Shown: one piece after another, positions 31,360-44,507 of the stretch | Layout of the letters: the number at the start of each line of letters is the position of its first letter | How positions within the stretch are numbered: position 1 is the first letter of the stretch | Source: Theobroma cacao | Lineage: Eukaryota; Streptophyta; Magnoliopsida; Malvales; Malvaceae | DNA: 64,000 bases | NCBI RefSeq assembly: GCF_000208745.1 | Contig: NC_030858.1 | Location: 30,225,234 to 30,289,233 of the forward strand | Direction of reading: 5' to 3' | Made by a program: the position numbers and the translations under genes | The notes under the pieces: generated by a model | The model's input: only the letters and a program-made list of their open reading frames with translations | The model's database searches: none | What the model was told of the DNA's origin: nothing

Positions 31360-31737
31360 TGTAAATTCTAGAAGAAATTTAAATGTCGAGAAAATTTCTT
31401 GTATTAAGAATGGCCAAAGACCAGTTTAATACAGCTTATCAACTAACCAAAAATGAATTTAGTTATATGGTGGCACAAACTATAATTAACTGTAACTACA
31501 AAGACATAAAAATAAAAACCACTCTTCAAGTTAGTTAAAATTTGTTGAATAAAAGAAACACGTGATATCACGTGCTTGTGTAAAAACACTCTTGGCCCAT
31601 TCTTCATCAATATTAGAAGATCAAGCAACTCTTTCTTTTATGTTCTTCAACTTCTGGGTTTTTTTGGGCATATGTTCTTGCTGAAGCCTAGATTCTTTCA
31701 CACTTTCTTTTGCATTTTCCATTTCATTTTGTCGATA
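31360..31737 (-). repeat. Copia 5' LTR
   Basis: 378-bp non-coding stretch between the primer-binding site and the outer flank. On the element strand it starts TATCGACAAAATG and ends TTTACA. A possible 5-bp target duplication is CTCTC (31738-31742) versus CTCTT (23872-23876). Confidence 0.65.
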
Positions 31738-31881
31738 CTCTCTCTTTTAGATCTCTCTCTTCTTTTTGCTTAGAATAAATTACTTTTTTGGATATTTAAT
31801 TTTTAAAAATTGTTTTGATCAATCAATTTTAAAAAATATCATATTGATCATCAATTTTTACGACTACTGTTATTGTTTTGA

Positions 31882-32268
31882 GACATAATGCTTAAAAAAA
31901 ACCTGAATTATTTTTTTAAAAAATTCAAATAAATTCTTATTTTTTTATTCAAAGTCAAATAAACCTTTATGATTAATGGTTGACTAACAATCATTAGTTA
32001 GAATACCACTTATCTTTTTTTTTTTTATTTTTGCTTTTTGCTTATGGCACTGATGTGGAGGGTCATGACTATGTCATCAAACTGCATCAGCACCACATAA
32101 CATAGAATGACGAGTATCATTTTGATTAATAATAGTTAGTTAATCGTTAATCATAAGAGTTCATTTAGTCCAAAATAAAAGTATAAGAGTTTAATTAATG
32201 CAATATAAGAAATAAGAGCTTATTTGAATTTTCTTAAATAGTTCATGAACTTTTTTAGATATTATACT
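31882..32268. mobile_element. MULE-like MITE, copy A
   Basis: 387-bp element with inverted ends (GACATAATGCTTAAAA; the right end reversed reads close to it). It is flanked by a 9-bp target duplication with one mismatch, TTGTTTTGA (31873-31881) and TTATTTTGA (32269-32277). The interior shares ordered motifs with copy B at 49627-50223. There is no coding frame. The 9-bp duplication suggests a Mutator-like origin. Confidence 0.75.
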
Positions 32269-32277
32269 TTATTTTGA

Positions 32278-32882
32278 TCACTCAACTTTAAAAGATAATG
32301 GATCTCTAACGTGACATTTCACATCACTACTTATGTCAACTGCTCTTACCATGTGGACATATCCATATGACAAGATTTTTTTTTTAAATTTTAATATATT
32401 TTTTTAAAAATCCATTTTTAATTTTTTTTATTGCCACATAGATATGACAACAAGATAGAGTAGCTGATGTAGAATATCATGTGGTAAGTTCATTATTTTT
32501 TAATGGTTGAATGATGAAAATAATAATTGTAACGGCCTGGGTCCAAGTATAATTAACCCAACAACCTTTCGAACCTAAAGGATGTAATCCTTAAAAGCTT
32601 AAGTTCAAATTATTAATAGTGATTGATTTAGATCTTACATATGTCTTAACAATCATATTTATATCCAATAGGAGATAAGGTATCAAAGCCTCACCCATTT
32701 AAATCATTGATGTTCTAATTGAGCTTATACATCTTAATCATAATCAAGACCCACTCCAAAGGATCAAGCCATATCAGGTTGACACGTACTCTAATATCAA
32801 TCGCAATAACTTTGGCCCAAACACTACTAGCCTAGCTACTTTTTAAGTCTCAACAATGTGACTGTCAAAATTTTAAGATGAA
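32278..32882. other. Unassigned spacer
   Basis: AT-rich with no gene recognised. Confidence 0.4.
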
Positions 32883-32908
32883 GTCGTTAGTAGTGATTGA
32901 TTTAGACG

Positions 32909-32946
<38 letters not shown>

Positions 32947-32971
32947 NTCGTTAGTAGTGATTGATTTAGAC

Positions 32972-33010
<39 letters not shown>
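32883..33010. repeat. (AT)n microsatellites around an N, with duplicated flank
   Basis: Two (TA)n runs (about 32912-32946 and 32976-33009) flank a single N at 32947. The 23-bp sequence before the first run (32883-32905) is repeated exactly after the N (32948-32970). This looks like two contig ends joined without merging. Confidence 0.85.
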
Positions 33011-33012
<2 letters not shown>

Positions 33013-33995
33013 GACAATCAGTGTAACTTTGCAATTGTACAGTTTATTGACCTTCACCAAGTGCTCTATGTCACAAAAGTCTTAACTCAATTAAGCTAAA
33101 AACTTGTTATGACATTGCCGGTGATAGAAAAATAAAATCTGTTTTTTTAAAAAAGTAATCACATTTATATTCGATGTGCAATGGAGTATATGGAATAACA
33201 CCTATAAATGTTAATGATAAAAATATTATTCTTCAAAAAGTAAATGAGTGAAATAAATATATTTGAAAAATTAAATGATAAAAAAATAATTTACTTTAGT
33301 GCTTATTGTTAGTATCAGATTGGAGGTACAGTGTTTTTAGCATAGCCGATCTTTATCCGGTTGTTCACTACACGCCGTTTAAAACCTGCTAACTGAAAAA
33401 AAAAAAGAAAAAGAGAATCTTATTAATGAGCTCTTTGTCCGAAGGAAAAAACAAAAAGGACCGACGACTAATGCTTGCAACTTTATTTTCTTAGAAAATT
33501 AACTACACCATTAGACAGTTAAAAGATGTAAGACTTTCAGATTTTATTACTACATTTTGAATGGTCATCAACATTTCTTTGATTCTTGCCCGATCATCAC
33601 TAATCTAACATTTTTGAGCGGCCATCCTATCTGTTTTCCAAGTTGTGATTATCTCTTATTACTCAAGTACTCTGACATTTGGATTTCAATAATTAGTTTC
33701 ACCTGGATCCTTTCTTTCAAATCTTTCAACATTTCCTTGGTGGAGGGATGTAGAAACTCTGAGAAAAGTTGAAACAACAAATGCAGCAAACATGACATAG
33801 CACTAGCTATTTATTTTCATACAGTCCAAGCATCTTACAGTATATGATGAGTGATTGATCATGGTGGGAAGATTATTGATAACACAAACAGAGACAGACT
33901 TGAAACAAGGAGGGAGTGGAATTTGACTTATTTTGATGTTGCAAATTACCACGCTTATGGTAAATACAAATTCGGTGGACCTTCTTGAACATCTT
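33011..33995. other. 3' flank of BURP copy 2
   Basis: No gene is recognised. The 71-residue frame at 33557-33772 shows no domain. Confidence 0.4.
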
Positions 33996-36900
33996 TCAGC
34001 GGTTCACTTTGGAAACCCAGGCTAGGGTATCTCTCATAAGGAAATGACAAATGGGTACTGTTCCTGGCTTAACTTTGAGAATCTGGAAGGCAGAGTGCAT
34101 TGGGTTCCAACCTGATATATCTTTGTGGCAAACGGCCACTGCATCAGCTTTTGTCCCATCTATGCCAACCAATGGGACTTTATACACTTCTGTTTTGTGG
34201 ATTGCATGGCACAAATATACAGCACGTGGATACTTCAATCTTGTGGCAAACAAGCTCCTTTTCTCCCATGTTTTGCACTCCCTTACGAATAGTAAAGAAT
34301 GGGTTTTCTGTTTCTTTTCCAAGCTCAGTTGATAGCAGCTGGATATTTTTTCCAAGTTTTGAAACACCCAAATCTACAAAGGACTCCAAAGATGTGGCGC
34401 AATACTTTTCCTCTCCATTAATGGCAACTCTCTCACAACCTTTAATTGTTTCATTCACGCTATCAACTTCCCTCGATTCAGCTTAATTTTAAATAAAAGT
34501 GCTTCAAAATTTCACTTAACTTGTCACTCGAAAAGGGAATTGATTTAGCAACTTGGAAAGGCAAAAATGGAGTCATGTCCTTTGTCTTTATGAGTAATGG
34601 TAAGTTCACCATCTTTCCTGGGCGTAGATCCTTTTGGAAGAAATAGATAGTTTCGTTGATTGCAGTATTGTCAAGCTTTAATTCCCTGTTGAGATTAGAA
34701 TCCACGAAGGTGTCCTGTTTACCTCCTAAGGAATACATTTTCCCTACATTTAGTTCGCAAAGAGGTCAAGCGTTCGACAGCTTACATTATAGGGTAAAAT
34801 ATCCTAACATCTTTAATTTTTAACCATAATTATATATGGATTTACTAGTTTTCAAAGTGAACACTTTGTCTCAATAAAAATATCTTTCACTAGACGTATA
34901 AGTCCGGCCGTTAGTGAATAGTTAATATTTCTGTTAGTTTGTTGACATGACATTATTAAAAAAACAATTTTATCCTTATTAATTTTAAAAATTACTAAAT
35001 TATAATTTTTCAAAAAAAAATTTCTTACCTTCGGTTGTTGACCACCTTTTGGATCTGATCAAAAAGTGCCAAATCTGGCCGGATCGAGATCCTTAGCGGA
35101 GCACCAATTTAGTGCTCATAGATCCAATGCTCCTTAGGGAGCACAGATCATGGTGGTCTTGGGAGCACCAGATCTAGTGTTCCTGGAGAGAAATCTAGCT
35201 AGATGGTAGGTCAGGATAAGGAACATCGTCGGTCGATCCAAAATAAGAAAAAAGTTAAAGAAAAGATATTTTAGACATTTCAATTTCAATATTAATATTG
35301 TTTAATTATTTGGAGCAGAGTGTTCATTTTGCAAATTAGTGGACTTGTGTGTAATTATGGTTAAAAGTTAAAGGTGATAGAGTATTTTACCATATATTAG
35401 AACTTGGAGATTTAGAATCCTGTCCAATTTCTCATTTTCTTTTATGTGAAAAAAAATTAATTCTTCTACCTACTATTGTTTCCTCCCAACATATAACAAG
35501 TAATTAAAGGGAAAAATTATAGAATACTTAGTTATTTCTTACCTATAAAACAACTTTTTAAAGTTTATTTAGCCATGTACATATAAAACAACGAATTTCT
35601 AGTTTATCTTTAAGGATATTCGGCCATTAGAAGTAAAAAATTCACCTCATAAGAGCTTTCTTTCTCCTCTAATCTATCTTTAAATTTAATATCAACTATC
35701 CTCCTATCTTTCAATTTAATATTAAATATATTCTGCTATCTTTATAGTGTTAAATTTAATAAATTTGGTTAGTACATTTTCACCTTTGAATTCCTTAGTT
35801 GGGTTCCAATATATACTAAAAAAAAAAAAGAAAAAGCATTTTACCTTTGAATTTCTTGCTAGGGGCTCCATCTCCATGATTGTTGTGTGAAGAATCGCTT
35901 GTAGATCGGGGAGAATTTATGCTTTCAAATTCTTTAGATGGGTCTCCATATCCATAAAACACAAAAACACCACCTTGATCTGTGGATTTCTTGCTTGGGA
36001 CTTCATTTTCATGATTGTTATGCGGGTGTCACTCTCAGAATTAAGACCATTTATAGTGAATTGCTTAGTTGAATCTCCATATCCATAAAACAAGTTACCT
36101 CCATCTTTGCCTTTGAATTCTTTGCTTGGGAGTCCATATCCATGATTGTTGAGATGAGAAGTGCCAGTCTCAGAGTTATGAGCATTTGTAATGCATTCCT
36201 TAGACCGTGGAGAATTTATTCTTTGAAATTCTTTAGATGGATCTCCGTATCCATAAAACACAAAAGTACAACCTTGGTCTTTGGATTCCTTGCTTGGGAC
36301 TCCATATCCATCGATTGAAGGGCTCTTGCTTCCTACACGTAATTTGTGTAACGGTAAACTGTTAGAACATTTACATGTGAACACAAGCAGTTCTTTCTTT
36401 TCTTTTGACACCAGCATGCATGAAAAGTAGTAGTAGGCAATCTCAAGGGATGGGTACGTCAGAATAGAAAACAATTTGCATCGTCAAATGTGATGGGTAT
36501 CTATTTGGAAAAAGTTAGTATTTATGTTGTTCGTACATTCACTGTTCTATATTGAACATACCCCAACTCAATCTTATAAACCTTACCTCAAACTGGTAAC
36601 ATATCAACAGTTCTTGTTAAGAAGTAGAAGAATATTGAATATGGAATAATGAATTAGAAAACATCAATAAGTAGCACAAGGTTCCTCAATAAGATAGGTT
36701 GACACTTTATTTTGTCTCAAGTAATTTTAATTTTTAAGTATTTTGTTTTATTATTATTATATTCGATTCTTTTCTTTTTCACGTTACTTTCATCATTATT
36801 TTATCATTTTCTTTGCTCAGCCAATCAAACATTTAATTGATAGTGAAAATAATTACGAAAAGTAACAACTGCTACTCAAAGAGAGCAATGACGTCGCCTG

Positions 36901-38168
36901 TTAAATAGACTAAAACAAGATGACTCTTGTCAAAAAGGTCCCCACATCATGAAGCAAAAAATAAGTAGAGAAAACTGAGATAGAAAAAATGATCAAAGAT
37001 GAAAGGATGCCCCTTATCCTCTATATTGTGACAGCATCAAAGCAAAAACAAACACACCATAAACGAAAAGAAGCAAATTATATGACGAGAACGTATCTGA
37101 AAGCAGACTGCAATAGTCATCACCACCAAGCAAAAAAAGTAGAATTTCCATCAACCCTATACTTGGCTAAGGAATCTGCAAAGGCGTTACCTTCCCTTAG
37201 AATGTGTGAGAGAGTGACATGATCAAGTGAGTGAAGGAAAGCATCAATTTCGTTAAAGACTCGCCAAGAATTCCAAGGTCGCTGCTGCGATTCATTATTA
37301 ATCCATTTATCATTTGTTATCTTACTTTATTTCAATTTTTATTTTTTATTCTTGGTGTATTTACACTTGAGTTAGAGAACCTACAAGAAAAATATTATAG
37401 AGAAAATAGAGCAAGAAATTTCCCAAACTCGGTCAAATGCCCTTATTTTTTTCAACACTTGCTTGATGCCATCATCACTAAACTTACCCCAGTTAATCAA
37501 CTGTCATAGCCAACACAAATCACTTGCCAAACCAATTACTTAAGAATTCATTTAAGGTTAAAAAAAGGAGTCGATGATGAGTACAAACCAGCTGGTGGTA
37601 GAATATCTTTCAAGGCTTTGGCATTGGAGTGTTTGGGAACACAGACTTCCAATAAACCTCCTCAGGTAGAGCACCATAGCTTCCTGCAAATGCAAGCTGC
37701 CAGAAAGTTGAATGGCCGTCAGCTTTAAATGTAGCTAGATTCAGTGACAAAAATGTAGAGGAAGATGAAAAGCAATATGCAGTCACAAATTACAGCTGGT
37801 GGTCAAGCTCTAAGTAAGTAAAAAGTGCGGTTCAATCGCAGGTTTTGAAACTTAAAATTATCTGAGAGTAATAGTAAGGATATTAATCCTAGTTTGGTTC
37901 GCAAATTTTATTTAATATCTCTATTAATTTCTTAGAACAATACTTTCTGGAACTTTAACTTGAAGTTGAAGTTCATATTGTCGTTGGCTTTAGGTGCAGA
38001 TAAACTAAAAACTATTTTTTTACAGCTTTAGCCTATTGAGCAAGGAATGAAGTTAAAGCAAAAGTAAAGCTGAAAAAACAAACACTACCATTGGTAACTG
38101 TAACTGCTAATCAAGCAAGTAAGGCTCACATTGAGTAAAGCGAAGATAAGAAGGAAATGAAATGCCAT
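33996..38168 (-). pseudogene. BURP-domain gene, copy 2, frameshifted
   Basis: Recognisable exons are 38168-38130 ('MAFHFLLIFALLN', signal peptide start), 37696-37589 ('LAFAGSYGALPEEVYWKSVF'), 36332-35845 (repeat exon) and 34743-33996 (BURP domain). The repeat exon carries 'GYGVPSKES', 'FVFYGYGDPSKEF', 'HGYGLPSKEF' and 'NLFYGYGDSTKQF' modules. The BURP exon reads 'TIYFFQKDLRPGKMVNLPLL', 'VFPFSSDK'-type blocks, 'VCHK', 'YLCHA', 'AVCHKDISGW', 'ICHFLMRDTLAWV'; all four CH motifs remain. At least four frame breaks occur: one base lost in exon 2 ('MPKALKD' becomes MPKP-stop), a shift inside the repeat exon near 36030, and two insertions near 34487 and 34237. No intact product is possible without them. 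A LINE fragment lies in intron 2. Confidence 0.82.
37118..37294 (-). mobile_element. LINE 3' fragment (RNase H end)
   Basis: The minus strand reads 'WNSWRVFNEIDAFLHSLDH' then 'ILREGNAFADSLAKYRVDG', the C-terminal RNase H signature of plant L1-type LINEs ('REGN..AD.LAK'). It sits inside intron 2 of BURP copy 2. Untranslated tail sequence probably continues to about 36800. Confidence 0.75.
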
Positions 38169-38248
38169 TAAATTAGCAGCAAAATGCAATGGAACTTTAG
38201 CGGTTAGCTATGAAAGCTTGAGATGAAAATGGAGCATTCAGGTAGATG

Positions 38249-38256
38249 TATATATA
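38249..38256 (-). promoter_or_regulatory. TATA box of BURP copy 2
   Basis: TATATATA on the minus strand about 80 bp upstream of the copy 2 ATG. Copy 3 has a TATA box at a similar distance (58691-58700), so the core promoter was part of the duplicated unit. Confidence 0.6.
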
Positions 38257-40349
38257 CCCATGTGCGGGCATGTTGTATTTTTAGGTAGAGCCAATCAAAT
38301 TTGGCATCGATCAATGATTGAAATTATCGGCATGCACTATGTCTGACGTGATCCAGAGGAGGAGACCCAAAGCGAGTACTTGATCGTCTGTCATTTCTAC
38401 GAGTATTTAATTATTATGTATATATGTTTCTCTGATCAGCACTTTACGCAGAAGTACAAAGCTGGCCGTTTGATCATCCTTATTTGAATTATGTATATGT
38501 TTATACCATTTGATATACACATAGAATTAATCACACTGCCGGATCAATACCATAGTTGACCTCCAACCCCTAATTTCAAGCGCCACAACTAATGACACTT
38601 GAAAATATGTCTTTAATTCTAAACAATCAAGAGAGGAAATTTACTATCAAAATCCAGGAAATCAATAGATTAGACAAGAAACTAGAACCAATTGTGTTTA
38701 TTTCTTTTCGTTACCTTTATAATGAAACTTTAATTTCTATATATTTTATTATCTTATTTAATACCTTTGACGTGTGTGGATTACCTTTCGTGTTTTTGAT
38801 AATTTGTGCTATTGCTTTTACTGGTCGGGTCCTATTAAGATTTTGCTAACATATGTTCTTTCAATTCGCCATGCAAAATAAATATAATAGTTGACCTCTC
38901 TCGTCCTACAGTGCTTCTTGGTTTTACATTAGATGCTGTCTAACATAGCCGATTCTGTAGTTGACTTTTGAGAAATTAAGAATAATTAATTAGTATATGT
39001 TTTCATTTTTGGTACGTTTAGTTAACTTTCTTGCATTTATACTACATGTCAAAATTAAAATATTCTTGATTACCAAATGTCTTAATAGCATTTCACATCT
39101 ATTTAGGAATATATTTTCATTCAAATTACATTTATAGCATCATATATGTTATTATTAGTTATATGGTGAAGAAACTTTTAAAAATTAACACCTAATTTCG
39201 AAGGGTACTTGTTAACTTTTGTGATTTGGAAGAAGAAAGTAAATGTGTAGATAGGACTCTTTTGACAAGGAAGTTCACAGGGAGTTTTTATTCTCGACAA
39301 CCGGAGAAGGAAGCATGTTTATAATATATGCGGCTATAAGAATGGACTCACCCTAAAATTTGATAGGTAATAAGAACTGAAACATAAGGATATAGCTATA
39401 AATACTCAGCTCTTCCTTTTAAAAAAATTCATTGTAAGCATTTTGTATTTCCAAAATTCTATTCTTCTTCATTTTAAAATCCCTTTAAAAGCAATTGAGA
39501 GATTTACAGGTTTGTCTGCTTTTCTATTTGAGTGCACATTAGAATATTCTTGAATAGTTTGTTGTATCTTAGGAGTAGGATGTCATCGATTGCTATTTGC
39601 ATTGAAGTATAGCAACAGAAATTTACTCTAAAGTCAACGCCTTCCACAGCATACCTCGAACCGGTTTTCACATTTAAAACTCTTTCTTATTTCTTTTTGT
39701 TGTTAACTGTTATGTATCTATTATTTTGCCATGTGTTCTTTATTTTTTTGAGTATAGATTCCAACATTATATAGTTGATGACCCTTTTTTTTTTTGAAAG
39801 CAATCAATGAGCTATTTTCTTTCTTTTTTTATTTTTTATTTTTTGTCAATGTTCATTTGATGGAACATTCTAATAAACACCAATTTCTTGGTGAGAATGA
39901 TATGTGAAGAATATATAGAGACGAGACCATTGCTCACCGCTATCTCCTTTACTCTTCATGATCAAATCGAATTGTTAAGGTGCTCTAATATAATTTAGAT
40001 TCGTGGGCGGTTCAAACTTTCCGTTTCAACTTTCAACCATTAGCTCCAATGTGATTTATTCAGTAAATTTGCATTTCCTCCTTGCTGGAGAGGGTGGATG
40101 AAAATATATACAACAAGGAAACAAGTATTACATGTAAAAGACCAAGCACTTTTTTCTCTCTCTCTTTTTATTTTGTTTACAAAACTTGGTAACTAATGGT
40201 AGTTGGATTGTTGGCACGCAAAGTCTAGACATACTTAAAACAAGTTGAGTTGAGAGGCTCAACAACTTATTTGATTGTTATATTTGACACTTCTTTGATA
40301 TGTAACAATTGAAGGTTTCCTTTCTATATTAATCTTTCAGCAGTATCGA
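38257..40349. other. Spacer between BURP copies 2 and 3
   Basis: AT-rich. No gene or element ends are recognised; the 85-residue frame at 38592-38849 has no domain. Confidence 0.4.
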
Positions 40350-41829
40350 TCACTTGGAAACCCAGACAAGGGTATCTCTGACAATGAACTGGCAAATAGG
40401 GACAGTTCCTGGTTTAACTTTGAGAATCCAAAAGGCAGGGTGATCGGGGTTCCAAGCCGATGTATCTTCGTGGCAAATGGCCAGAGCATTAGCTTTTGTC
40501 CCATCTATGCTAACCAATGGAACTTTATACACTGCTGTTCTGTCGATTGAATGGCATACAAACACAGCATATGGATACTTCATCTTGTGGCAAACTAGCT
40601 CCTCTTCTCCCATGTTTTGAATTTCCCTATCAATAGTAAACACTGGGTTTTTCTTTTCTTTTCCAAGCTCATTTGACAGCAGTTCGATATTTTTTCCAAG
40701 CTTTGAAATACTCGAGTCTACAAAGGACTCAAACGATGTGGCACAATACATTTCTTGGCCAGTCATGACTTCTCTCTCACAACCTTTAATTGTTTCTTTC
40801 ATAGCATTAGCTTCCCTGGATCCGGCTTCTAAAGAGAAGCGGTTTAAAATTTCAGGTAACTTGTCACTCGAAAAGGGTACTGACTCAGCAAGTTGAATGT
40901 AGTCATGTCCCTTGTCCTTGTGAGTAGTGGTAGCTTCACCATCTTACCAGGGTAAAGATCCTCCTGGAAGAAATACACAGTTTCATTGATTGCACCATTG
41001 TCATGGTTAGCGCCTAAAGAATTCTTGTTTCCTACATTTAGTTTGCAAAGAGGTAAAGCATTAGATCGGTAAGATGGAAGGACAGCTAACAATTTTAAGG
41101 GTTATTAAATATTCTTCAAAGAAAATAAAGACTAAAAACGAAACATAAAATTGCCTTTATTTTATCTTTATTTTGATAGAGTCCTCAAAATATATTCTAT
41201 TATCTAATAACAAATGACAATATCTGAACCGTGCGACCCTAATATCGAATCATTAATGAGTCGACATTACGTTTTTCTTTTACATATCTTAATTTGAGCG
41301 ACAAATTTGAAATAGTATATATTATGACCAACTATATTACTAAGTGACAAGATACTGTTTTTAGTCACAACTCTTAGTGACATGAAATTCAAGTTGTTCT
41401 CAAACATTATTAGGTCGAGTGGCTTGCTTAATGTGCTTCCTTGTTTTTATTCCAGAGCTTCTTCCTTCGTATGATCTGTTTTCCTTTTGTATATCCATGT
41501 TTTGAAATAAAAGTCTTTGACCTTTCAAAAAGAATTGTCATTTTAAATTAAGCAAGATTCATATTCAACAAAAAACATGAATACTATCTTTGGCAATTTG
41601 AAGCATAAGGTACTTTAGAAGACGTAGGAGATTTTTATTCCCCCTTTTCCCAAAACCCTTTTTTGAGTTTAACTTCCATATCCACCAAATCAATTTAGAG
41701 ATTTCATACCTTCGAATTCTTTGCTCAAGACTCCATCCCTTTTAACTTTAAAAGGATTGCCAATTATGAGATTTGCAGCATTCATATTTTTGAAGTTTTT
41801 ACTTGAATCGTGATAATTATATGCAAAGA
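40350..41829 (-). pseudogene. BURP-domain gene, copy 3, 3' half
   Basis: The exon at 41031-40350 is the BURP domain: 'GAINETVYFFQEDLYPGKMV', then about ten bases lost near 40895 shift the frame. It continues 'PFSSDKLPEILNRF', 'VCHKMKYPYAVFVCHS', 'AICHEDTSAW', 'PICQFIVRDTLVWVSK'. The fourth CH is CQ. A 120-nt module exon at 41829-41710 reads 'VFAYNYHDSSKNFKN' through 'GVLSKEFEG' and is phase 1-1. The matching upstream exons lie at 55.8-58.6 kb in the same order and strand, beyond a copia LTR that begins at 41924. Confidence 0.8.
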
Positions 41830-41923
41830 CTGCATTTTGAAATATTGCCTAGTTTAGCATAATAGACTTCACGAATTTGGTCAAAAAATGGCGTCAAATG
41901 TAAAGGTTCAATTTCATATATAC

Positions 41924-42418
41924 TGTTGACAACTTGAGTATTTTGGAAAAAATGGATGAACAACAGAATAAAGGAGCAGAGAGAAAGGCTTATCTAGAAA
42001 GAAGATAGAGAGAACTTTTTGATGAGCACAAAACGGTGTGCTTCATACCTTTCATTTAACAAGAAAAATGGTATTTATAGGTGGTTACATGAGAGAGAAT
42101 AGACAGCCAACTAAGGACCTGGTATATTCAAAACAGCTGAGAAAATTTGCAAGGGGATCTGTGCATAGATTCCGAAGACAACCAACCAAGCCTAATGGCT
42201 GTACACCCAAAACGACACAGCATAGCATAAAAAATAAAGGAATTGTTTCTAACAGTAACTTGGTAACTAAAGTAAACATTGGTAAACAAAGTAAATATAA
42301 AACGACTTGCTCATCTTCAAAAAACAACACTCATACTCCTTCTCTTTCAAACTGCAGCTTCTGCTTCCTTCAGTCTATAGCTCTGTTTGACGGTAAAATG
42401 AAACCATTTTTCTCAACA
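41924..42418 (-). repeat. Copia 3' LTR, 495 bp
   Basis: On the element strand it begins TGTTGAGAAAAATGG directly after a purine-rich AAGGAGGTC tract and ends AAGTTGTCAACA, giving TGTTGA/TCAACA terminal inverted repeats. A TATAAATA motif near 42070 fits an LTR promoter. The outer edge lies in an intron of BURP copy 3. No second LTR was found. Confidence 0.85.
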
Positions 42419-44490
42419 GACCTCCTTGGTTTCCATCTTGTTGACTCCCAATAGCTCTCTAAGATAAACAAATTTCTCCTTATTCAAGCACTTAGTAAAT
42501 ATATCAACTATTTGTTCATATGTACCACAATGCAAAACAATAATTTCTTATTCTTTAACAACATTTCGGATGAAGTGAAACTTCACTTTTATGTGCTTTG
42601 TCCTTCCATGATGCACGGGATTCTTAGCAATAGATATTGCTGATTTATTGTCTATCATCAAAGGTGTTCCTGACTTCTGTTTGAACCCTAAATCTCCCAA
42701 TACTTTCTTGATCCAGATAGCTTGATTTGCAACTAAGGTAGCTGCAATGTACTTTGCTTCAACTGAGGATTGTGCAAACACTTCCTGTTTCTTAGAGTTC
42801 TAGGAGAAAACAGCACTTCCAAATGAAAAACAATAGCCTCCAGTACTTTTAAAATCGTCTAAACTCCCTGCCCAGTCACTGTCATAGAAACCAATCAATT
42901 CACTGCTCTTGTCCTTCTCAAATCTCAAACCATAATCTGCTGTCCCTTTAATATACCTTAGAACTCTCTTTGCTGCCAAGTAGTGATTGTGAGAAGGTTT
43001 CTGCATAAATCTGGACAACAAGCCTGTAGGATACATAAAGTCTAGTCTTGAGGCAGTCAAGTACAGTAGACTTTCATGATACTTCTGTAATTTAAGCTTA
43101 CTGCCTCAAGAGTTGCATCATCCTTACTTAGCTTACTATTGAAAGCAAGAGAAGTTTCAACAGACTTATAATTCTCCGTATGAAATCTCTTCAATAGTTC
43201 AGTAGCATACTTCCTCTGATGAATACAAATTGAATCTGTACTCTGAATAAATTGCAGTCCCAAGAAATAATGCATCTCCCTCAAGTCTGACATTTTAAAC
43301 TCCTTCATCAGTTTTGTCTTACAATTTGACAGAACATTATCATCAACACTAGTAATCAAAAGATCATCCCCATATAGTGAGATTATCACTTTGACTAAAT
43401 CATTTGATTTGTAGACATATAGTGTAGGTTTATTTGCACTTCTTAAAAACCCTTCAGAAAGTAAGAAAGAATCAATTCGAGCATACCAGGCTCTTGGAGC
43501 CTACTTCAAATCATATAATGCTTTTACAAGCTTACAAACTTTCTCTTCATCTCTAGATTTATTGAAACCCTCAGGTTGTTGAATGTAGACATCCTCAGTA
43601 AGGTGACCATTCAGAAATGCAGATTTCACATCAAGGTGGAATATTTTCCAACCTTCTCTAGTAGCTAAGGCAGTGAACATCCTTACAATGTCCTGTCTTG
43701 CAACTGGAGCAAAAGTTTACCAATAGTCTATACCATAGACTTGAGAATAGCCCTTAACCACCAACCTGACTTTAAGCTTGTTAACTGAACCATCAACATT
43801 TAGTTTGGTCTTATATATCCACTTGACTCCAATAATGTGTTGGTCTGTTGGTTTGTCAACCAGAATCCAAGTCCCATTTTTGTCAATCATTTGCATCTTT
43901 TATTCCATTGCCTACACCCATTTGACATCTTTTGCAGCTTCATTGTAGCAGTTCGATTCTATGATAGCAACATTACACCTTGCATATATATCTTGCAAGG
44001 ATCTAGTTCCTCTGACTGCAAGGCTCTCATCCTGCTCATATTCATAAACTGATTTTAATCGTTTAACACTTTTAATCACTGACTTCTCCCAATTCCATTT
44101 TGAAAACTGATCAAACTTGGCGTCTCTACTGACCAATATCTTCTTAGTTTTCATATCATACAGCTTATATCCTTTTGTAACCTCACTGTATCTAATGAAG
44201 ATTGTCACAACACTCTTCTCATCAAGCTTTGACCTTTTCTTATCTGGAATATTCACATAACAAATGCTACCAAAGATCTTCAAATGAGTTACTGAAGGTT
44301 TGAAACCAAACCAATACTTAAAAGGAGTCTTACCTGTAATTGAACTGGTCTTGGTTCTGTTCAATAAATAATTTACTGTATTAACAGCTTCTACCCAGAA
44401 CATCTTAGGAATATCCTTTTGGAACAACAAACACCTTGCCATCTCCAGGAGTGTCCTATTCTTCCTTTCAGCAACTCCATTTGAAAAATT
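42419..44490 (-). mobile_element. Truncated Ty1/copia element (integrase to RNase H)
   Basis: Minus-strand blocks run in order. Integrase is at 44490-43912 ('NGVAERKNRTLLEMARCLLF', 'FWVEAVNTVNYLLNRTKT', 'KTPFKYWFGFKPSVTHLKIF'). RT follows, with 'LYGDDLLITSVDDNVL' in 43389-43057 (catalytic YGDD). RNase H is at 43060-42480 ('FYDSDWAGSLDDFKSTGGY', 'SSVEAKYIAATLVANQA'). Stops and shifts break the frame. Everything upstream of mid-integrase, including gag and the 5' LTR, is cut off at about 44490 by the tandem array. It is better preserved than the other copia copies. Confidence 0.88.
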
Positions 44491-44507
44491 TCAAATAATT
44501 AGTTTCA

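Larger units (their letters stand above)
27113..31737 (-). mobile_element. Ty1/copia retrotransposon, decayed
   Basis: Full minus-strand order is present: 5' LTR (31360-31737), primer-binding site (31348-31359), gag, protease, integrase, RT and RNase H. A polypurine tract then reads CTTGAAGGAGAG just before TATTGACAAAAT (near 27113-27135), matching the LTR start TATCGACAAAAT. The 3' LTR is otherwise missing or displaced (see 23877-23926). Frames are broken throughout, so it cannot move by itself. Confidence 0.88.

Noticed and set aside
34051..34486. Plus-strand frames over BURP copy 2
   Set aside because: Antisense shadows of the BURP domain.
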